A stretch of DNA of 64,000 bases from Scytalidium lignicola (taxonomy: Eukaryota > Ascomycota > Leotiomycetes). Shown piece after piece: positions 45,923 to 56,619 of this stretch. A model generated the notes under the pieces. It was not told the origin of the DNA, did not search any database, and saw nothing but the letters and a program-made list of their open reading frames with translations. The stretch lies in assembly GCA_002812745.2 (NCBI GenBank), contig NCSJ02000094.1:62001-126000 (forward strand), in the 5' to 3' direction. Positions within the stretch are counted from its first letter, which is position 1, and every line of letters begins with the position of its first letter. The position numbers and the translations under genes were made by a program.

Positions 45923-47533
45923 TCAAAAAAAAAAAAAAAAAAAACCCAAAATCCAATCCCTAACAGGAATATACAAGTAAGGGACTTCTTTCTCGTACTG
46001 TTTCCAAGAATTGCCATATCNTTTTTCGGCACCTCAACACATCACGTCTAGTCCGATGGGCAATCATGATGCAGAAGAAGACTGGATAGAACCAAGGAAA
46101 AGGACTCCTAGTTGAAAGTTAGCAGTAGTAATTAACCGTAAGCCATTGTAATAGGGCGGGCGATATATGTACACCACAAACTTACTTGAATCCGGTGATC
46201 AACCCCCAGCAGATTGCGAAGAAAGCATCACAGGTATAGTGAGGCTTGCGAGCCAAGCCGAACCAGCCATCAGCAAGGATACGATCACTTGTCTCAGTCT
46301 TGATGGCCTTGGGATTTCGGACGACTCGCCACGGTAATTGAGGGAAAGCATTACGATGGACAAGCTGGCCACGCTCCATCTGTCGAAATCCATTTTTCTG
46401 ACTGTTGCACGTATCCCACACCCAATACACGAAGAGATATGCTATGAACAGAGCCGCTAACGAGTACGGATTCCATCGGTATTCCACAGGGTCCCTATTC
46501 GCTAAATATAAAGTACAGTGACAGTATGAGAAAGGAACTCCGGCAAGATTCCAAAAGGTCAACATGAAACCTAGTTTCTCAAAGTACATATCCCTAGAGA
46601 AATGCATGTTAGCAACATGTAATGGAGTGATCAGGTGTAAGGGACCCACCAGCTTGTAATAATTAACTGCTCTCCTTTAGCACAAGCATTTGCATACAAG
46701 AAATGTGCCATGACTAGGAACATAACCTCCCATGAGACATATCCATATCTCTCATACTGGCGAGTGGCAGCACCACAACTGAGGAGGAAGAGAATAAACC
46801 AGGGAATCCTGACTTCGTAAAACATCTTGAAGTCAAGAATCCCGATACGAGGGTTCAATTCAGCACCCATGAAGAAGTCATAAATTGAATAACCAGTTAG
46901 ACGATGTGTTCGTCCTCTCCAGAATGCTGAGAAGTAAGCAATGAAGCTGTTGAGGAAACCCGAGATGATGGCCACTGACATTATGGGGCCGAACTCATCG
47001 ATCAAAGTATAAAGGGGGAAAATTCCAGTGATATGGAGGGCAGCAGCGAGCAAGATAGTTGCATAGAAGCTGCTGTAAGCTGAGCAGTAATAGTTTAGTT
47101 GTCTTCCACCCTCGTGCTGAAGTGACTTGCCATAGCCCGAAACGCCTGGCATGAAACAATAGAATAAAGCCTCAACGATGAAGAAGGACCAATATATTGC
47201 CCATGCTTTAGTTGTTGGGAAAGCGCCGATGTATACAAGACTTAGCAGGCGGTGGCCGAACTCGAGCCAGGTCTGTCCATCGACGGGTAAGGGCATCTGT
47301 CCATCGTAATATGTGGCGCCAATCCACATATAGTACATGAGTGATGGAAAGCCCACTATCAACCCGACAGCACCCAAAGAGCCTCCAAACTCAAACTCAA
47401 CGGACTGTTTGCTTGTATTTACTAATTCTGGCTGTCCATTCCCCCCAGGTTTCTTTGTTGATTGATGTGCATGATCCTCAGCCCTTTTCGCTGCCTCAAA
47501 CTGGATTGTATGATTTCTGCTTGTGGCGGCCAT
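45923..47533 (-). CDS. ERG4: C-24(28) sterol reductase (ERG4 family)
   Basis: Three exons: 47533-46650, 46593-46186 and 46107-45923, donors GTGGGT and GTAAGT. Removing the single N at 46021 gives exactly 492 codons (491 residues). The enzyme reduces the C24(28) double bond in the last step of ergosterol synthesis, in the endoplasmic reticulum, using NADPH. Multi-span protein with family marks [116 protein letters not shown] and [18 protein letters not shown]. The usual YGxxWxxYxxxVPYLxIP end is present, but reading continues through a run of 20 T to a poly-Phe tail and a TGA. ATG 47533 is chosen over an upstream GTG. Confidence 0.9.
45925..45944. repeat. A20/T20 homopolymer at the 3' end of the ERG4-type gene
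   Basis: Twenty consecutive A on the plus strand. As modelled, it encodes the last Phe residues of the sterol reductase on the minus strand, so run length fixes the position of the stop codon. Confidence 0.85.
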
Positions 47534-48404
47534 GTTAGTACTCACACCCGGTGTGTGGTAGCTAGTTGTGTCGTTTGGAAGGAGAAAAAGTGGTGTAGAA
47601 GTCGTAGGGACTAGGTTGGATCTTGGAATGCAGTGCTTTGCGAGCAGTGATTATTCGATTTTGATGAATGGGTTCTCTGTAAGAAGGTTCAGTTTATTCT
47701 CTTTCTATGGAAGTAGTTGAGAAAGAAGCATACCGATACCAAGTAACGACTGGAAGCATGGCACGCCTGTCATGCACACTATAAGCGCAGGCCAGATGCG
47801 AAGACGCTACAACAACACCAGATTCTCGAGACTGGAGAGAGAGAAAGAAAGAGAAAAGATCCGGAGGAAGGAGATGGATATTTATCACAAGCGGCAGCCA
47901 GACCAAGCCATGTTGATTATGAATTCAACTCGGTATGACTTGCCTTGCTCTTCATGGCCTAGTGTTTCTTAGATATTTTGTGACACACAGCAAGGCACAT
48001 AATCGTCCGCCATAGAAAAAATAAGGTAATAACATGGTGAATATCTCTAAACCTGCTCGCTCAAGACTTTTGTTGCTCTGCTCCTTGAAGTCATAATATG
48101 GGCAGCTGACACCGAGCCAATCAAATTACTGGGTTGTTCAACCAGTGTCTTCCCTGGAAGGATATAGCGAGCCAATCACATCTGATTCTGGCGCTCGATC
48201 TTTAGTCCTGCGCAATCTTCTCCTTGGCTGGGTTTGGAGGAAAGTCATACCGAACACTTGCTTCATCTCTCATTGATTTCCTACCTCGACTTGACACTTG
48301 ACGTGGTCTATGTCCTTGAGAACTAACCAATCTCCGAGGCATTTCGTTGATGCAAGGCATCTTGATCCAGACGTATCGGCTGCTTCTTGGCGGACGGTAC
48401 CTGC
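47534..48404. promoter_or_regulatory. Shared divergent promoter of ERG4-type gene and Zn2Cys6 gene
   Basis: About 870 bases between divergent starts. A purine run (GAGAGAGAGAAAGAAAGAGA near 47832) and two GAGCCAATCA boxes (48113 and 48170, CCAAT type) are visible. No SRE-like element could be confirmed by eye. Confidence 0.45.
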
Positions 48405-50414
48405 ATGAACATAGCATTGAGATCCAATCGCCGAATGCACATTAAATCTAGGAAACGGCAGCGCACCAAATGCTTCACTGGCTGCTGGACCTGCCGGTCT
48501 CGTCGTGTCAAATGCGATGAGCATCAGCCGCTCTGTCACAGGTGTACCCTGCGAGGAGTTCACTGCGAGGGATACGGTGTTCGCCTCAGCTGGTCGAGGG
48601 ATGCTCCGGACCAAACGCAGGACAATGCAGAGGAACTGGAGGCCCCGAGAGCAAGCAGACGCACCTTTCACTACGATGCCTCATCTATGGTGACCCGCCT
48701 ATCCTCCCCGGAGCTGGATGCCATGTTGGAAAGACTTGACGATTGCCCAACTGGGGATTCTCAAGTGGAAGCTGGCCTCTTCTCCGTATTTCCGGTTCAA
48801 GCGGTAGCCCTCCAAGAGCCCGAAGAAGAACCACAAGATCCGAACATATCATTACTATCTCCTGGCAGCAATGCATCAAGCGCCATTTCTGACAGTACTT
48901 TTCCCGGCGGGTGCCCCTCGACACACACCATCGACACCTATGAGACCCTCACTCCAGAACCAGGTCCTGTATCAGTAGCCAGGCCTCATCCAGGATTGTT
49001 AGATCCGGAACCAAGCCAGGAGAATCCATATCGCAACGAAGGTGAACTAGATGTTATTGGTGATGCTGACTTTCGGCCATATTCCGGTATCTATGAAAAG
49101 TCGATCCAACATTCGAACATACCTAGTCCAGGGAGAATCATACATGACCTCAATCGCCTGGATACTGTGCCACACTTTCCAAAAGATGATCAAGAAAGTT
49201 GTGAGAAATCTGCACCGTCAGTACAGTCAAGCAATGTACCACTGCTTAGAGATTCCCACGATCATCACCGCCCATCTCGCCATCTAGATCTCCTCGCTAT
49301 GCCAGCGCATCAGAAACGGTTGATACACCACTGGCTTACATTCGTGAGTAGAAAGCTAGTTCTGTTAGATGAGCCAGACAACCCATGCCGCACAATGATG
49401 CTTCCTATGGCGCTGAAAGGACTTCTTTCTAGTTCACAAGAGTCCACAGCCGATATCGTTACCTTCCATGCTATCTGTGCCTGCTCGGCCTACAGCCTGT
49501 TTGAGCTAGGAAAGCGAAAGAGCGAGGAAGACCAGCGACTTGCCCTTCAACATGATCAACTAGCCATTGTTCACCTGCGGCATAACTTGGCACAAGCAGA
49601 TAAACATGATGATCAATCATTCGCCATGGCTATCATGGCATGTATCGCGGTTGACGCCATCTCTGGAACCCCGCGACGATGGCGAGCACACGTCGCTGGC
49701 GGGCTTGCCTACCTAACCAAGCTCCGATCAAGGGGTGTTAGTAAGGAGATTTCATCCGCTTTCCACCAACATATAGTTGCTATGGCTATTCTGTGCGATT
49801 TTGATGTTTCCTCTGATTTGAAGGCATATCTCGATGAGGCAGAAAAGCTTGAATTTTCATTTCCCTACTACGGCGCCTCGAGCTCATTTTTACGAGCCCA
49901 CGACCGTATGAATAATCTCGCTGCATCTAAAACAATACATGATGCGCAGGAACTCGACTCCATTGAGTTACAGCTGTATCTAGACTTCCCTGCGGTAGTG
50001 CAGGGGGGTTCAAACAAAACACATACTGCCATTCTCCATCATATGTCCAAAGCGTTTTACTACGCTGGTCTTGTCTTTTTCCAACGCACAGTACGACGGT
50101 TGCGAGTGGATATGGTTCAGGAACTTGTCGAACGTGGCATCGAGGAGCTAGAAGCAATTGCATTACTCAGCAAGGGGTCGTCAGGAAGCATGATAATGTG
50201 GCCTACATTGATATTAGGAGCCGAGTGTGCTAGCTTAGGCTTGCAAGACCGTATGCGGCTATGGTTTAAAAGTAAGAAGGACTTGGGGTTTAGGAACGTG
50301 ATCGTGATAGATGAGCTGATAAACATGCTGTGGTCTAGACGGGCTTGTGGTAACTCGGATATTACCTGGCAGGATCTGATCAATACAGATCACTTTGATG
50401 TTTTTAGACTTTAA
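48405..50414 (+). CDS. Zn2Cys6 fungal transcription factor
   Basis: Intronless, 669 residues from ATG 48405 (MNIALRSNRR). The binuclear cluster lies at residues 22-50: CFTGCWTCRSRRVKCDEHQP and LCHRCTLRGVHCEGYG, with the six cysteines correctly spaced (C-x2-C-x6-C-x5-C-x2-C-x6-C plus a leading Cys), preceded by a basic RKRQRTK stretch that can serve as nuclear signal. Residues 60-290 are disordered and acidic. The rest is the fungal-specific regulatory domain of the Fungal_trans_2 type (HQKRLIHHWLTFVSRKL, HAICACSAYSLFELG, WRAHVAGGLAYLTKL). Divergent from the sterol reductase gene, so it might control it, but the sequence alone does not show that. Target genes unknown. Confidence 0.88.
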   Translation: MNIALRSNRRMHIKSRKRQRTKCFTGCWTCRSRRVKCDEHQPLCHRCTLRGVHCEGYGVRLSWSRDAPDQTQDNAEELEAPRASRRTFHYDASSMVTRLSSPELDAMLERLDDCPTGDSQVEAGLFSVFPVQAVALQEPEEEPQDPNISLLSPGSNASSAISDSTFPGGCPSTHTIDTYETLTPEPGPVSVARPHPGLLDPEPSQENPYRNEGELDVIGDADFRPYSGIYEKSIQHSNIPSPGRIIHDLNRLDTVPHFPKDDQESCEKSAPSVQSSNVPLLRDSHDHHRPSRHLDLLAMPAHQKRLIHHWLTFVSRKLVLLDEPDNPCRTMMLPMALKGLLSSSQESTADIVTFHAICACSAYSLFELGKRKSEEDQRLALQHDQLAIVHLRHNLAQADKHDDQSFAMAIMACIAVDAISGTPRRWRAHVAGGLAYLTKLRSRGVSKEISSAFHQHIVAMAILCDFDVSSDLKAYLDEAEKLEFSFPYYGASSSFLRAHDRMNNLAASKTIHDAQELDSIELQLYLDFPAVVQGGSNKTHTAILHHMSKAFYYAGLVFFQRTVRRLRVDMVQELVERGIEELEAIALLSKGSSGSMIMWPTLILGAECASLGLQDRMRLWFKSKKDLGFRNVIVIDELINMLWSRRACGNSDITWQDLINTDHFDVFRL

Positions 50415-52301
50415 CCGAGTATTTAATTTGACTTGAATATCTCTCGATATTCTTTTTATAAGCGTTTCTTAATATAGACGTAAATCTAGCTCTAGGTTCA
50501 GGTTCGAAGTTATTCAGACCATGACATTTTAATATCGGCTAAACCTATATCTATATATACAAGAATTCCTAACTTGTCTAAGATCGGGTGACCAGGCATT
50601 GGCGATTATCGCCTTCACAAACGACCCTTTGGAGCAGCCATGATCTATAAATTTGAATATACGATATAGTCTTACTGGAGGAGTCAGTTCTTGATCTCTA
50701 ACTCATCCCTCAAGACGCCATTTCAGCCCAACCACAAAATCGACAGCATAGACGCCTCTAAAGAGTGGATTTTCCTGCGCAAAAATCCACCGTTTGTGAT
50801 AGATCGGTAGCTCAGTACTGATGTTATCGAAGAATGCGGCACATGACTCTAAGTGCCCATTAAACGGCTACTGGCTTTGTACTACATCCATACACACCCA
50901 TTCCGCCGCTGGACATCTGAACATCTGACTTTGTTCAATATCGCCGGTGGCGGCCTGGGATTATGGAACCAGGAACCGTGGCGGGGTGGTGCACATGGTT
51001 CCTGTCGATCCCGCAAGAGAGCCGCATGGTTTGGGATGGAGGCTTGGGGATGTGGACTGGATTGATTGGTGGGTAATGGCGTCACCTTGAGCTCATAGAG
51101 AGAGCTGGAGCGGTGACACGTGATGGAGGAGAGCAGGAGAGCAGGAACAGCACAAGCAGCAGGAATGAAGAGGAGAATCCCGCCGGCCGTCTTTCCTCCT
51201 TGGCTTTCCCATCTCCATCTCCATCGTCACCAAGACGCTCAAAAGTACTTTTGCGTACGTTTCGGTGCTGTACTGTACTGTACTGTACTGCACACCTTCC
51301 AATTCATCCTGAAAGAATGGCACAACTATCCTCCTCATTCGTCTCCTCCCAATCCACCTGCCCAACCTTTGGCTGCCTCCTCCTCCTTCTCCGCTGACTC
51401 CGCCGAGGCCCTCGCTATTCGAAAGTGATTTTCGCCCTCTAATGTACGGAAGAAGCAGATTCGAACTATTGCCGGCCAGATTGGGCGTATGAACTGTCTT
51501 CCCATCTGGGCTGCTCTCATGACTTGCGAAGAGTGCTGCCTTGAAATCTTGAGGGTAAAGTGTGAATGTGACCTTGTGTTTTGAACTATTTTCAGGGCGT
51601 TTGGCCTCTGCATCGCCGAAGCTGTGATGGGCTGTAAGTTCACTCACTTAAGATTCTCAACTACAGCCTTTCTTATATTGCTAGGTGTGGTAAACTTAGT
51701 TGCANTTTTTTATAACTAACACAAAGCTTTAAGACAAGGGTTGAAAAAGAAAGAGAATAGTATAAGAGTATATGTAAAAATATTCCACGTTAATAAAATA
51801 AGAGAGCGTATAAAACTCGTGCGATAACGTTCAGTTATAGTGGTATGAAACATAAAGCAAATGCAGAAACCTTACTAATGTTGAACGGGTATGACGCTAT
51901 ATTGTACTGTATGGAAGGTATTAATACAAAGAACGCCACAGATCGAGGAGTTGAAAGGAACGGAGATACAGTTTGTATGTAATTCGCCATAGCATTATTA
52001 TCTAGCTATCTACGTGTTGCATTTGTATTGGTATCATTGCTGTCCAGTGCCTTGTCCAGGATGCCCTATAAGAGAGTGCCAAGAAGCTATCAAAACTAAT
52101 TATTTGATGAATCAATTTTCCACCTCGAGGAAGTTGCCTGCATGAAAATCCGGATACAATCAATCTGCGTTGCTCAGCCCGAGTCCTACGGCATGAGCAG
52201 TGCTGCAGGTGTACCCCAGTGTCTGGCCATCGTTTTGCCAAAACGCTGGTCGCACAGTTCAACATCATTATGACCATGGCCTGATATGTACAGGTTACAG
52301 C
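50415..52301. other. Intergenic, nothing firm recognised
   Basis: Overlapping frames between 50853 and 51647 on both strands (up to 184 codons) have no motif. N at 51705 before a T run. CT- and GA-rich strings suggest promoter-like DNA near 51100-51420. Confidence 0.35.
51269..51290. repeat. (CTGTA)n microsatellite
   Basis: Four consecutive TACTG pentamers, preceded by related TACGT/GTACT strings. Confidence 0.85.
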
Positions 52302-52378
52302 GGCTGCTGTTCATGTCCAGAAACTGAAACAGAACCGGCACAAGAAAAAATTAATATAGAGTTATGGGGTATTATCAA
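52302..52378 (+). repeat. Direct repeat, copy 1 (left of the secreted-protein gene)
   Basis: GGCTGCTGTTCATGTCCAG, then AACCGGCACAAGAAAAAATT and ATAGAGTTATGGGGTATTA. A similar, same-oriented stretch lies at 53884-53964. Both copies read EKINIELW in one frame, so they may be relics of coding DNA. Confidence 0.5.
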
Positions 52379-52569
52379 GCAACCAGAACGGTAATCAGTC
52401 CTGTTGAATTAGGATATACAAGAGTCTATTAGGAATAACATTATGGTAGACAATATATAGTGTAGCATTAAAACTCAGGCTTTCCTGAACACACATACTT
52501 CTCATGTTCACGGGTATATATCTCATTCTGTGCGAGTGTGTTCTTTCTTACACCCACACTCTTCTATCT

Positions 52570-53370
52570 CTAATGATATAGCTTCTCTTTCTGTCGCCAC
52601 TCTTCGTCAAACTTGATAAGTCTATACTTGTTTGCGGCCACAATAACGTTTCTCTCTTCAGTAGTTGTCAGCAACTCCATCGCTTCTTGAACACCAGGTG
52701 TACGAGCCCAATTGTTAGATATTTGCGAGTAGTAGTTGTCATATTCATAGAAGTTGTTCACTAGCAGTTTCAGCTCAGCCTCACTAAGACTCTCGACTCC
52801 CAAGGCGTGTGCCTTTGCAACGAGCTCGACAACAGTCGACAATTCATTATTTGTTGCACGTTCAATATTGGCACGAACAACGTTTGGACACGGACGTCCC
52901 AAGACCGTATTGATCTCTTCATTAGTCAATGAAGACGGGTCTACCAAAGCCTTGTCGCCCACGTCGCCGCGACTAATAAGAAGCTGTCGGTCTTCGAAAG
53001 TAAGTAGTTTTGGGTAGCGTAGGGCCTTTCTGTAAAGTTCTTGAGGAATCTGATCTACAGCATCTGGCGGGGGTTGGTGACTAAGGTTGTCCCTATCTTT
53101 AGACGTCATATGCTTTCCACTCCCTGCTGAGGCTTTTCCAAGCCACTTTTCTCTCTCCCAGGTTGACATGAGATCTCTTTTCATTTTGTCGAAATCTTTA
53201 TTAAGCCAGTGTTGTTTGTTGTAGGTGTTACAGCTGCCAGGACGCGAAGGTATATAACCATGATATCTCATAATGTCGGATGCCATTGACTCGCGATTAA
53301 CAAAAGCAAGGAATAGCCAGGCCAAAGCGAGGACTCCACATATAGAACGAAATGAGAAAATCCTGTCCAT
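52570..53370 (-). CDS. Secreted or membrane-anchored protein of unknown function
   Basis: Intronless, 266 residues, ATG at 53370. The N terminus (SFRSICGVLALAWLFLAFVN, after MDRIF) is a signal peptide or signal anchor. The rest is soluble and mostly helical, with a charged stretch (WLNKDFDKMKRDLMSTWERE), LTFEDRQLLISRGDVGDKAL, LTNEEINTVLGRPCPNVV and paired LTN-EE / LSEAELKLLVN modules that look like repeated helix-turn units. Few cysteines (three in the mature part). No family recognised. The gene stands alone, bracketed by the short direct repeats at 52302 and 53884, which may mean it was copied or moved as a unit. Confidence 0.65.
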   Translation of the reverse strand: MDRIFSFRSICGVLALAWLFLAFVNRESMASDIMRYHGYIPSRPGSCNTYNKQHWLNKDFDKMKRDLMSTWEREKWLGKASAGSGKHMTSKDRDNLSHQPPPDAVDQIPQELYRKALRYPKLLTFEDRQLLISRGDVGDKALVDPSSLTNEEINTVLGRPCPNVVRANIERATNNELSTVVELVAKAHALGVESLSEAELKLLVNNFYEYDNYYSQISNNWARTPGVQEAMELLTTTEERNVIVAANKYRLIKFDEEWRQKEKLYH

Positions 53371-54616
53371 TTTAATGACAGGAATCCTATCCTGTAAAAC
53401 GGCTGGCTTTTAATTGTAGAGAAGGTGCTAGTGTCAAGTGAAAGGAGCCAGGAAACTTATTAATATAGCCGAGATTAGTGGCGCATCCGGCGTGGTAATA
53501 CGGATGGTATTTATCCCATCGTCTAATGCAAATGTGATACTTATGCAAATTGCATATTCCGTTAATTTTACAATAGCAAGAAGCATTTTATTACTTTTGC
53601 TTACCCAAAACAGCTTTGTTACTAAGGCTAGACCATGTTATCCCTCTATGAATATAAATTTATCTAAGAAGAAAGCATAACAGATATGCTGCTCAAGGTT
53701 TGTGCTGTTACACCTTAGACACACTATACAGCATAAATTTTTGCTGGCTGTCATAACATAAAGAAAATATAGATTAAGATAGGAAAATTTTTTACATATG
53801 TTTCTCCACGATGGCTCTTGCGTTAAGTGTGTGCGGTAATTCCATTGAGAATCCAAAATCGGCTCAGGCTCTACTCAAGTTGGGGCAGCTGTTGCCCATG
53901 TTTAGAGGTTAATGAAACGAAACTGGCACGAGAAAAAATCAACATAGAGTTATGGGATACTAGCAGGGCGGGGGGGCTCTCTGGAATTGTAAATTAGTTA
54001 CTGTCATCCGTCAGTTTTATTGGAAGAATACATACCTGCACAGACTTCGTCAATATACGCCAATGATACATAATACCCGTTCGACGTTTTGCCCCAAGAG
54101 CTAGCCTAAAAGTTAGATAATTCATGAACTCTAAATTCTTACTGGTGATAATACCTGGTATCCCAATCGCCATATACTTGTTCTCCTTAGACATAGCAAT
54201 CGAAATTGACGAATATCCCTATGGGATACTGACCGATTGCCGGGCAACTCGCACTTGTGTTAGGACAAATCCTGTACCTTCAGGAGCGGCCCACACAAAA
54301 TGTTCTTTCTCCCGAAGCTTGATATAGGGGCTGCCGGTAACTCTTTTGGGCTGCGTCGTTTGATCATCATCTCTCCAGTATTCATCAGAAATAGGCTCCA
54401 AAATGAAGTCGCCTTTCGCAGTCACTGAGGCTCTCTTATTAATGATCAGAGACCTCGAGACATTAACGGAATGGATTTTATTTCAAGTACAGTACAAGAA
54501 AAATAATCATGTGACTTTGTACAAAAGTACATTTCACGTTACTGAAAGCTAAATTAAAAATAGACTAACGTGTTTCGGAATAGAGTTCGAGAAAGAATCG
54601 AGGTGGGTTTATTAGA
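53371..54616. other. Intergenic with possible decayed exons on the minus strand
   Basis: Minus-strand frames at 54425-54219 (FILEPISDEYWRDDDQ, KLREKEHFVWAAPEGTGFV) and 54194-53994 (GIPGIITSKNLEF) look protein-like and could be exons of one small gene, but no ATG or in-phase intron pair was found. Confidence 0.35.
53884..53964 (+). repeat. Direct repeat, copy 2 (right of the secreted-protein gene)
   Basis: GGCAGCTGTTGCCCATGTTTA, then AACTGGCACGAGAAAAAATC and ATAGAGTTATGGGATACTA; the partner of the copy at 52302-52378, same orientation. Confidence 0.5.
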
Positions 54617-54635
54617 TCTCTCTCTCTCTCTCTCT
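54617..54635 (+). repeat. (CT)n microsatellite in the F-box gene leader
   Basis: Nine or so TC dinucleotides 26-44 bases before the ATG at 54661. Confidence 0.85.
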
Positions 54636-54660
54636 ACCCCTCATCTTTAAATTAATCAAG

Positions 54661-55884
54661 ATGGAGACACTGCCCTTCGAGCTTCTACGCGAAATTGTCT
54701 CTCGTCTTGATGATTGCATATCCCTGTACAACCTTCTACACGCATCGCCAGCCATCTCGCGCCTGTTCGACCACGATGGCCTTCAGCTCACCCGCGCCGT
54801 TTTCTCCAAAGACAACATGTGTGATCAAATCCGGGAATCAATCTCCCTCATGGCCATGCTCGACTCTTACTCCTTTGCATATCCGAGCATAGACGCCTTT
54901 GTCGCCAACTTCATTCATGTAACGGTCAAAGATAGAATCCCACAACGACTAGGCGACCCACTTCCCACATCCCTTCCGAACGACTTGCCTGACAACACTC
55001 CTATTCCGACAGTCCGCCGGATTCTCTCTTTACACGTGCAAATAGTTCATTTGACTGTAGCGTGTCTTGAGCACTACCTGGAAAAATTCAATGCTCTCCG
55101 ACCGGAGAACATAGTCGATCCTGAGACTCGGTATTCAAGGGACCTCAAGAAGATTCCGCCGTGGACTCAAAGATTCGAAAGCTTCGGGGTTCCCGTCAGC
55201 GATTACGGCCCGCCAGTCTGGGAGGAGGAGCAGCGCGTTTCCCGCGCCCTCTGGAGAATTCAATTATTCTATGATCTGCGCACTGCCGCTGGTCGGTCTC
55301 GGCTCGGCTGGCCCGCTGAAGACGTGGCGCGATTGCAAAATATGAAAGAGCGCAACCTCTTCGTCAAGTGGAGCCTGCGTTACGAGGCAGAGGAAATCCA
55401 AACCGTTACTGAGTATCTCAACCATGCACCAGCAGCAAACCTCTTCGTCTCCCATGATCCCAGTGGCAGCAGCAGCAGTGGCGGCTGTAGTAGAAGCCCT
55501 CAGCGACTACCATTTCTTCGGCACCCAGTCGAACGAAGGTGGCCAACGCCGCGAAGACCTGATCCGGAGCCCGTGACCCAAACCTACAAAATTGATTCTG
55601 GTACATTTGGCTTGCGACAATGGCAATTACTGTCAGAGATGCCGTTTTCGCCCTTGCGCACTGTCAAGTTCGACTCCTATCGACGGTTAGGGGTTGCCCT
55701 TTGGTGTCAGGGGAGGGTCCAGGCGATCGGGTTAAGCCCTCTGAATCGCAAAGGCCCGGGGACCTCCTCAATCAACCTATCGCTATGGCAATTCGCGTGG
55801 CGAAGTATCTTGGATCCGCGCGAGGTGGGAGAAGTAGAGCAGAGATTACAAAAGGGGTGGGAAGAGCGAGAACCCAAGGATTAA
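54661..55884 (+). CDS. F-box domain protein
   Basis: Intronless, 407 residues, ATG at 54661 in an AAGATGG context. Residues 2-45 form an F-box (LPFELLREIVSRLDDCISLY, then LLHASPAISRLFD), the part that binds Skp1 in SCF ubiquitin ligases. The remainder has no leucine-rich or WD repeats; it contains a helical region (RRILSLHVQIVHLTVACLEH), an aromatic RVSRALWRIQLFYDLRT segment typical of fungal F-box proteins of unknown substrate, a Ser/Gly/Arg-rich insert (about 290-325) and a tryptophan-rich end (LWQFAWRSILDPREV). Target protein unknown. It ends 22 bases before a convergent pseudogene. Confidence 0.75.
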   Translation: METLPFELLREIVSRLDDCISLYNLLHASPAISRLFDHDGLQLTRAVFSKDNMCDQIRESISLMAMLDSYSFAYPSIDAFVANFIHVTVKDRIPQRLGDPLPTSLPNDLPDNTPIPTVRRILSLHVQIVHLTVACLEHYLEKFNALRPENIVDPETRYSRDLKKIPPWTQRFESFGVPVSDYGPPVWEEEQRVSRALWRIQLFYDLRTAAGRSRLGWPAEDVARLQNMKERNLFVKWSLRYEAEEIQTVTEYLNHAPAANLFVSHDPSGSSSSGGCSRSPQRLPFLRHPVERRWPTPRRPDPEPVTQTYKIDSGTFGLRQWQLLSEMPFSPLRTVKFDSYRRLGVALWCQGRVQAIGLSPLNRKGPGTSSINLSLWQFAWRSILDPREVGEVEQRLQKGWEEREPKD

Positions 55885-55905
55885 GACCATTCCCATTTAC
55901 TTGGT

Positions 55906-56619
55906 ATGGGCCTGTTTAAAACCCCCCATTGCATCTGTGCGCACACCCTTGTGCTGCGCCAACAGGTACGCACATCCCGCTCCATTGGGGCTACCCAGGA
56001 TAGCAGCAAAGATGTCCCCATCGTCTGCGCGGGTCAGGGTAAGCTAGTTATTCTTATCCCATGTCGGGATCTGGGTCACAGTACCCTTGTTCTGGAGTGC
56101 CTGGATGACGAACTACTGTGTCGCGATGTTGGTTATACCGGCCCGGACGATGTAATTCAGCGACGTGGATTCCACCGCCTCGGCAGCTAACCATTGGGTA
56201 TATACGGCATCAGACCACTGTCGTATAGGGCAGAAAATGCTCAGCGTGACCGCCGGGTAATTCATGTTCAAAGGGCTTCTGTTCAGGTCGGCGACAATGG
56301 TGCCGGAGGATATGTCTATCATATTCCCAAATATCCCCTCGGATGCCTGATCATAATTATCGATGGTTTCAGCCAATAATGTTTCTTCCAAGGCAAGGAC
56401 CGTGAACATGCACTAATAACTTACAAAGCACTCTACAAGATCGTCATCCTTATTAAAGTAATACCCATCACCTGTGCTTATAGCATACTGAGCACTATAA
56501 CTGTTAAAGGAAATCCCCATTGAGGAGAAAAATGTGTCCAACTTGCTCCCGTAAACAGGCAAGTTGATGGTCAAGTCTTTATACGTGAAGGTCCCTATAT
56601 TCATTGGTGGAGTGCGCAT
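55906..56619 (-). pseudogene. Uncharacterised fungal gene relic with in-frame stops
   Basis: From 56619 downward the minus strand reads MRTPPMNIGTFTYKDLTINL, KLDTFFSSMGISFNSYSA, ISTGDGYYFNKDDDLVECF, then after a possible intron starting GTAAGT, ASEGIFGNMIDISSGTIVAD, YPAVTLSIFCPIRQW and WLAAEAVESTSLNYIV. The same frame then continues past two TAG codons (at about 56113 and 56044) with FVIQALQNKGTVTQIPTWDK and DDGDIFAAILGSPNGAGCAY. Protein-like composition over 200 codons broken only by TAG suggests a recently lost gene. I do not recognise the family. Confidence 0.5.

Noticed and set aside
51093..51647. 184-codon minus-strand frame
   Set aside because: Crosses the CTGTA microsatellite, has Ser/Gly/Arg low complexity and no conserved motif.
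55620..56190. Plus-strand frames of 94-99 codons after the F-box gene
   Set aside because: They overlap the F-box gene in another frame or lie opposite the minus-strand pseudogene, which has better protein character.
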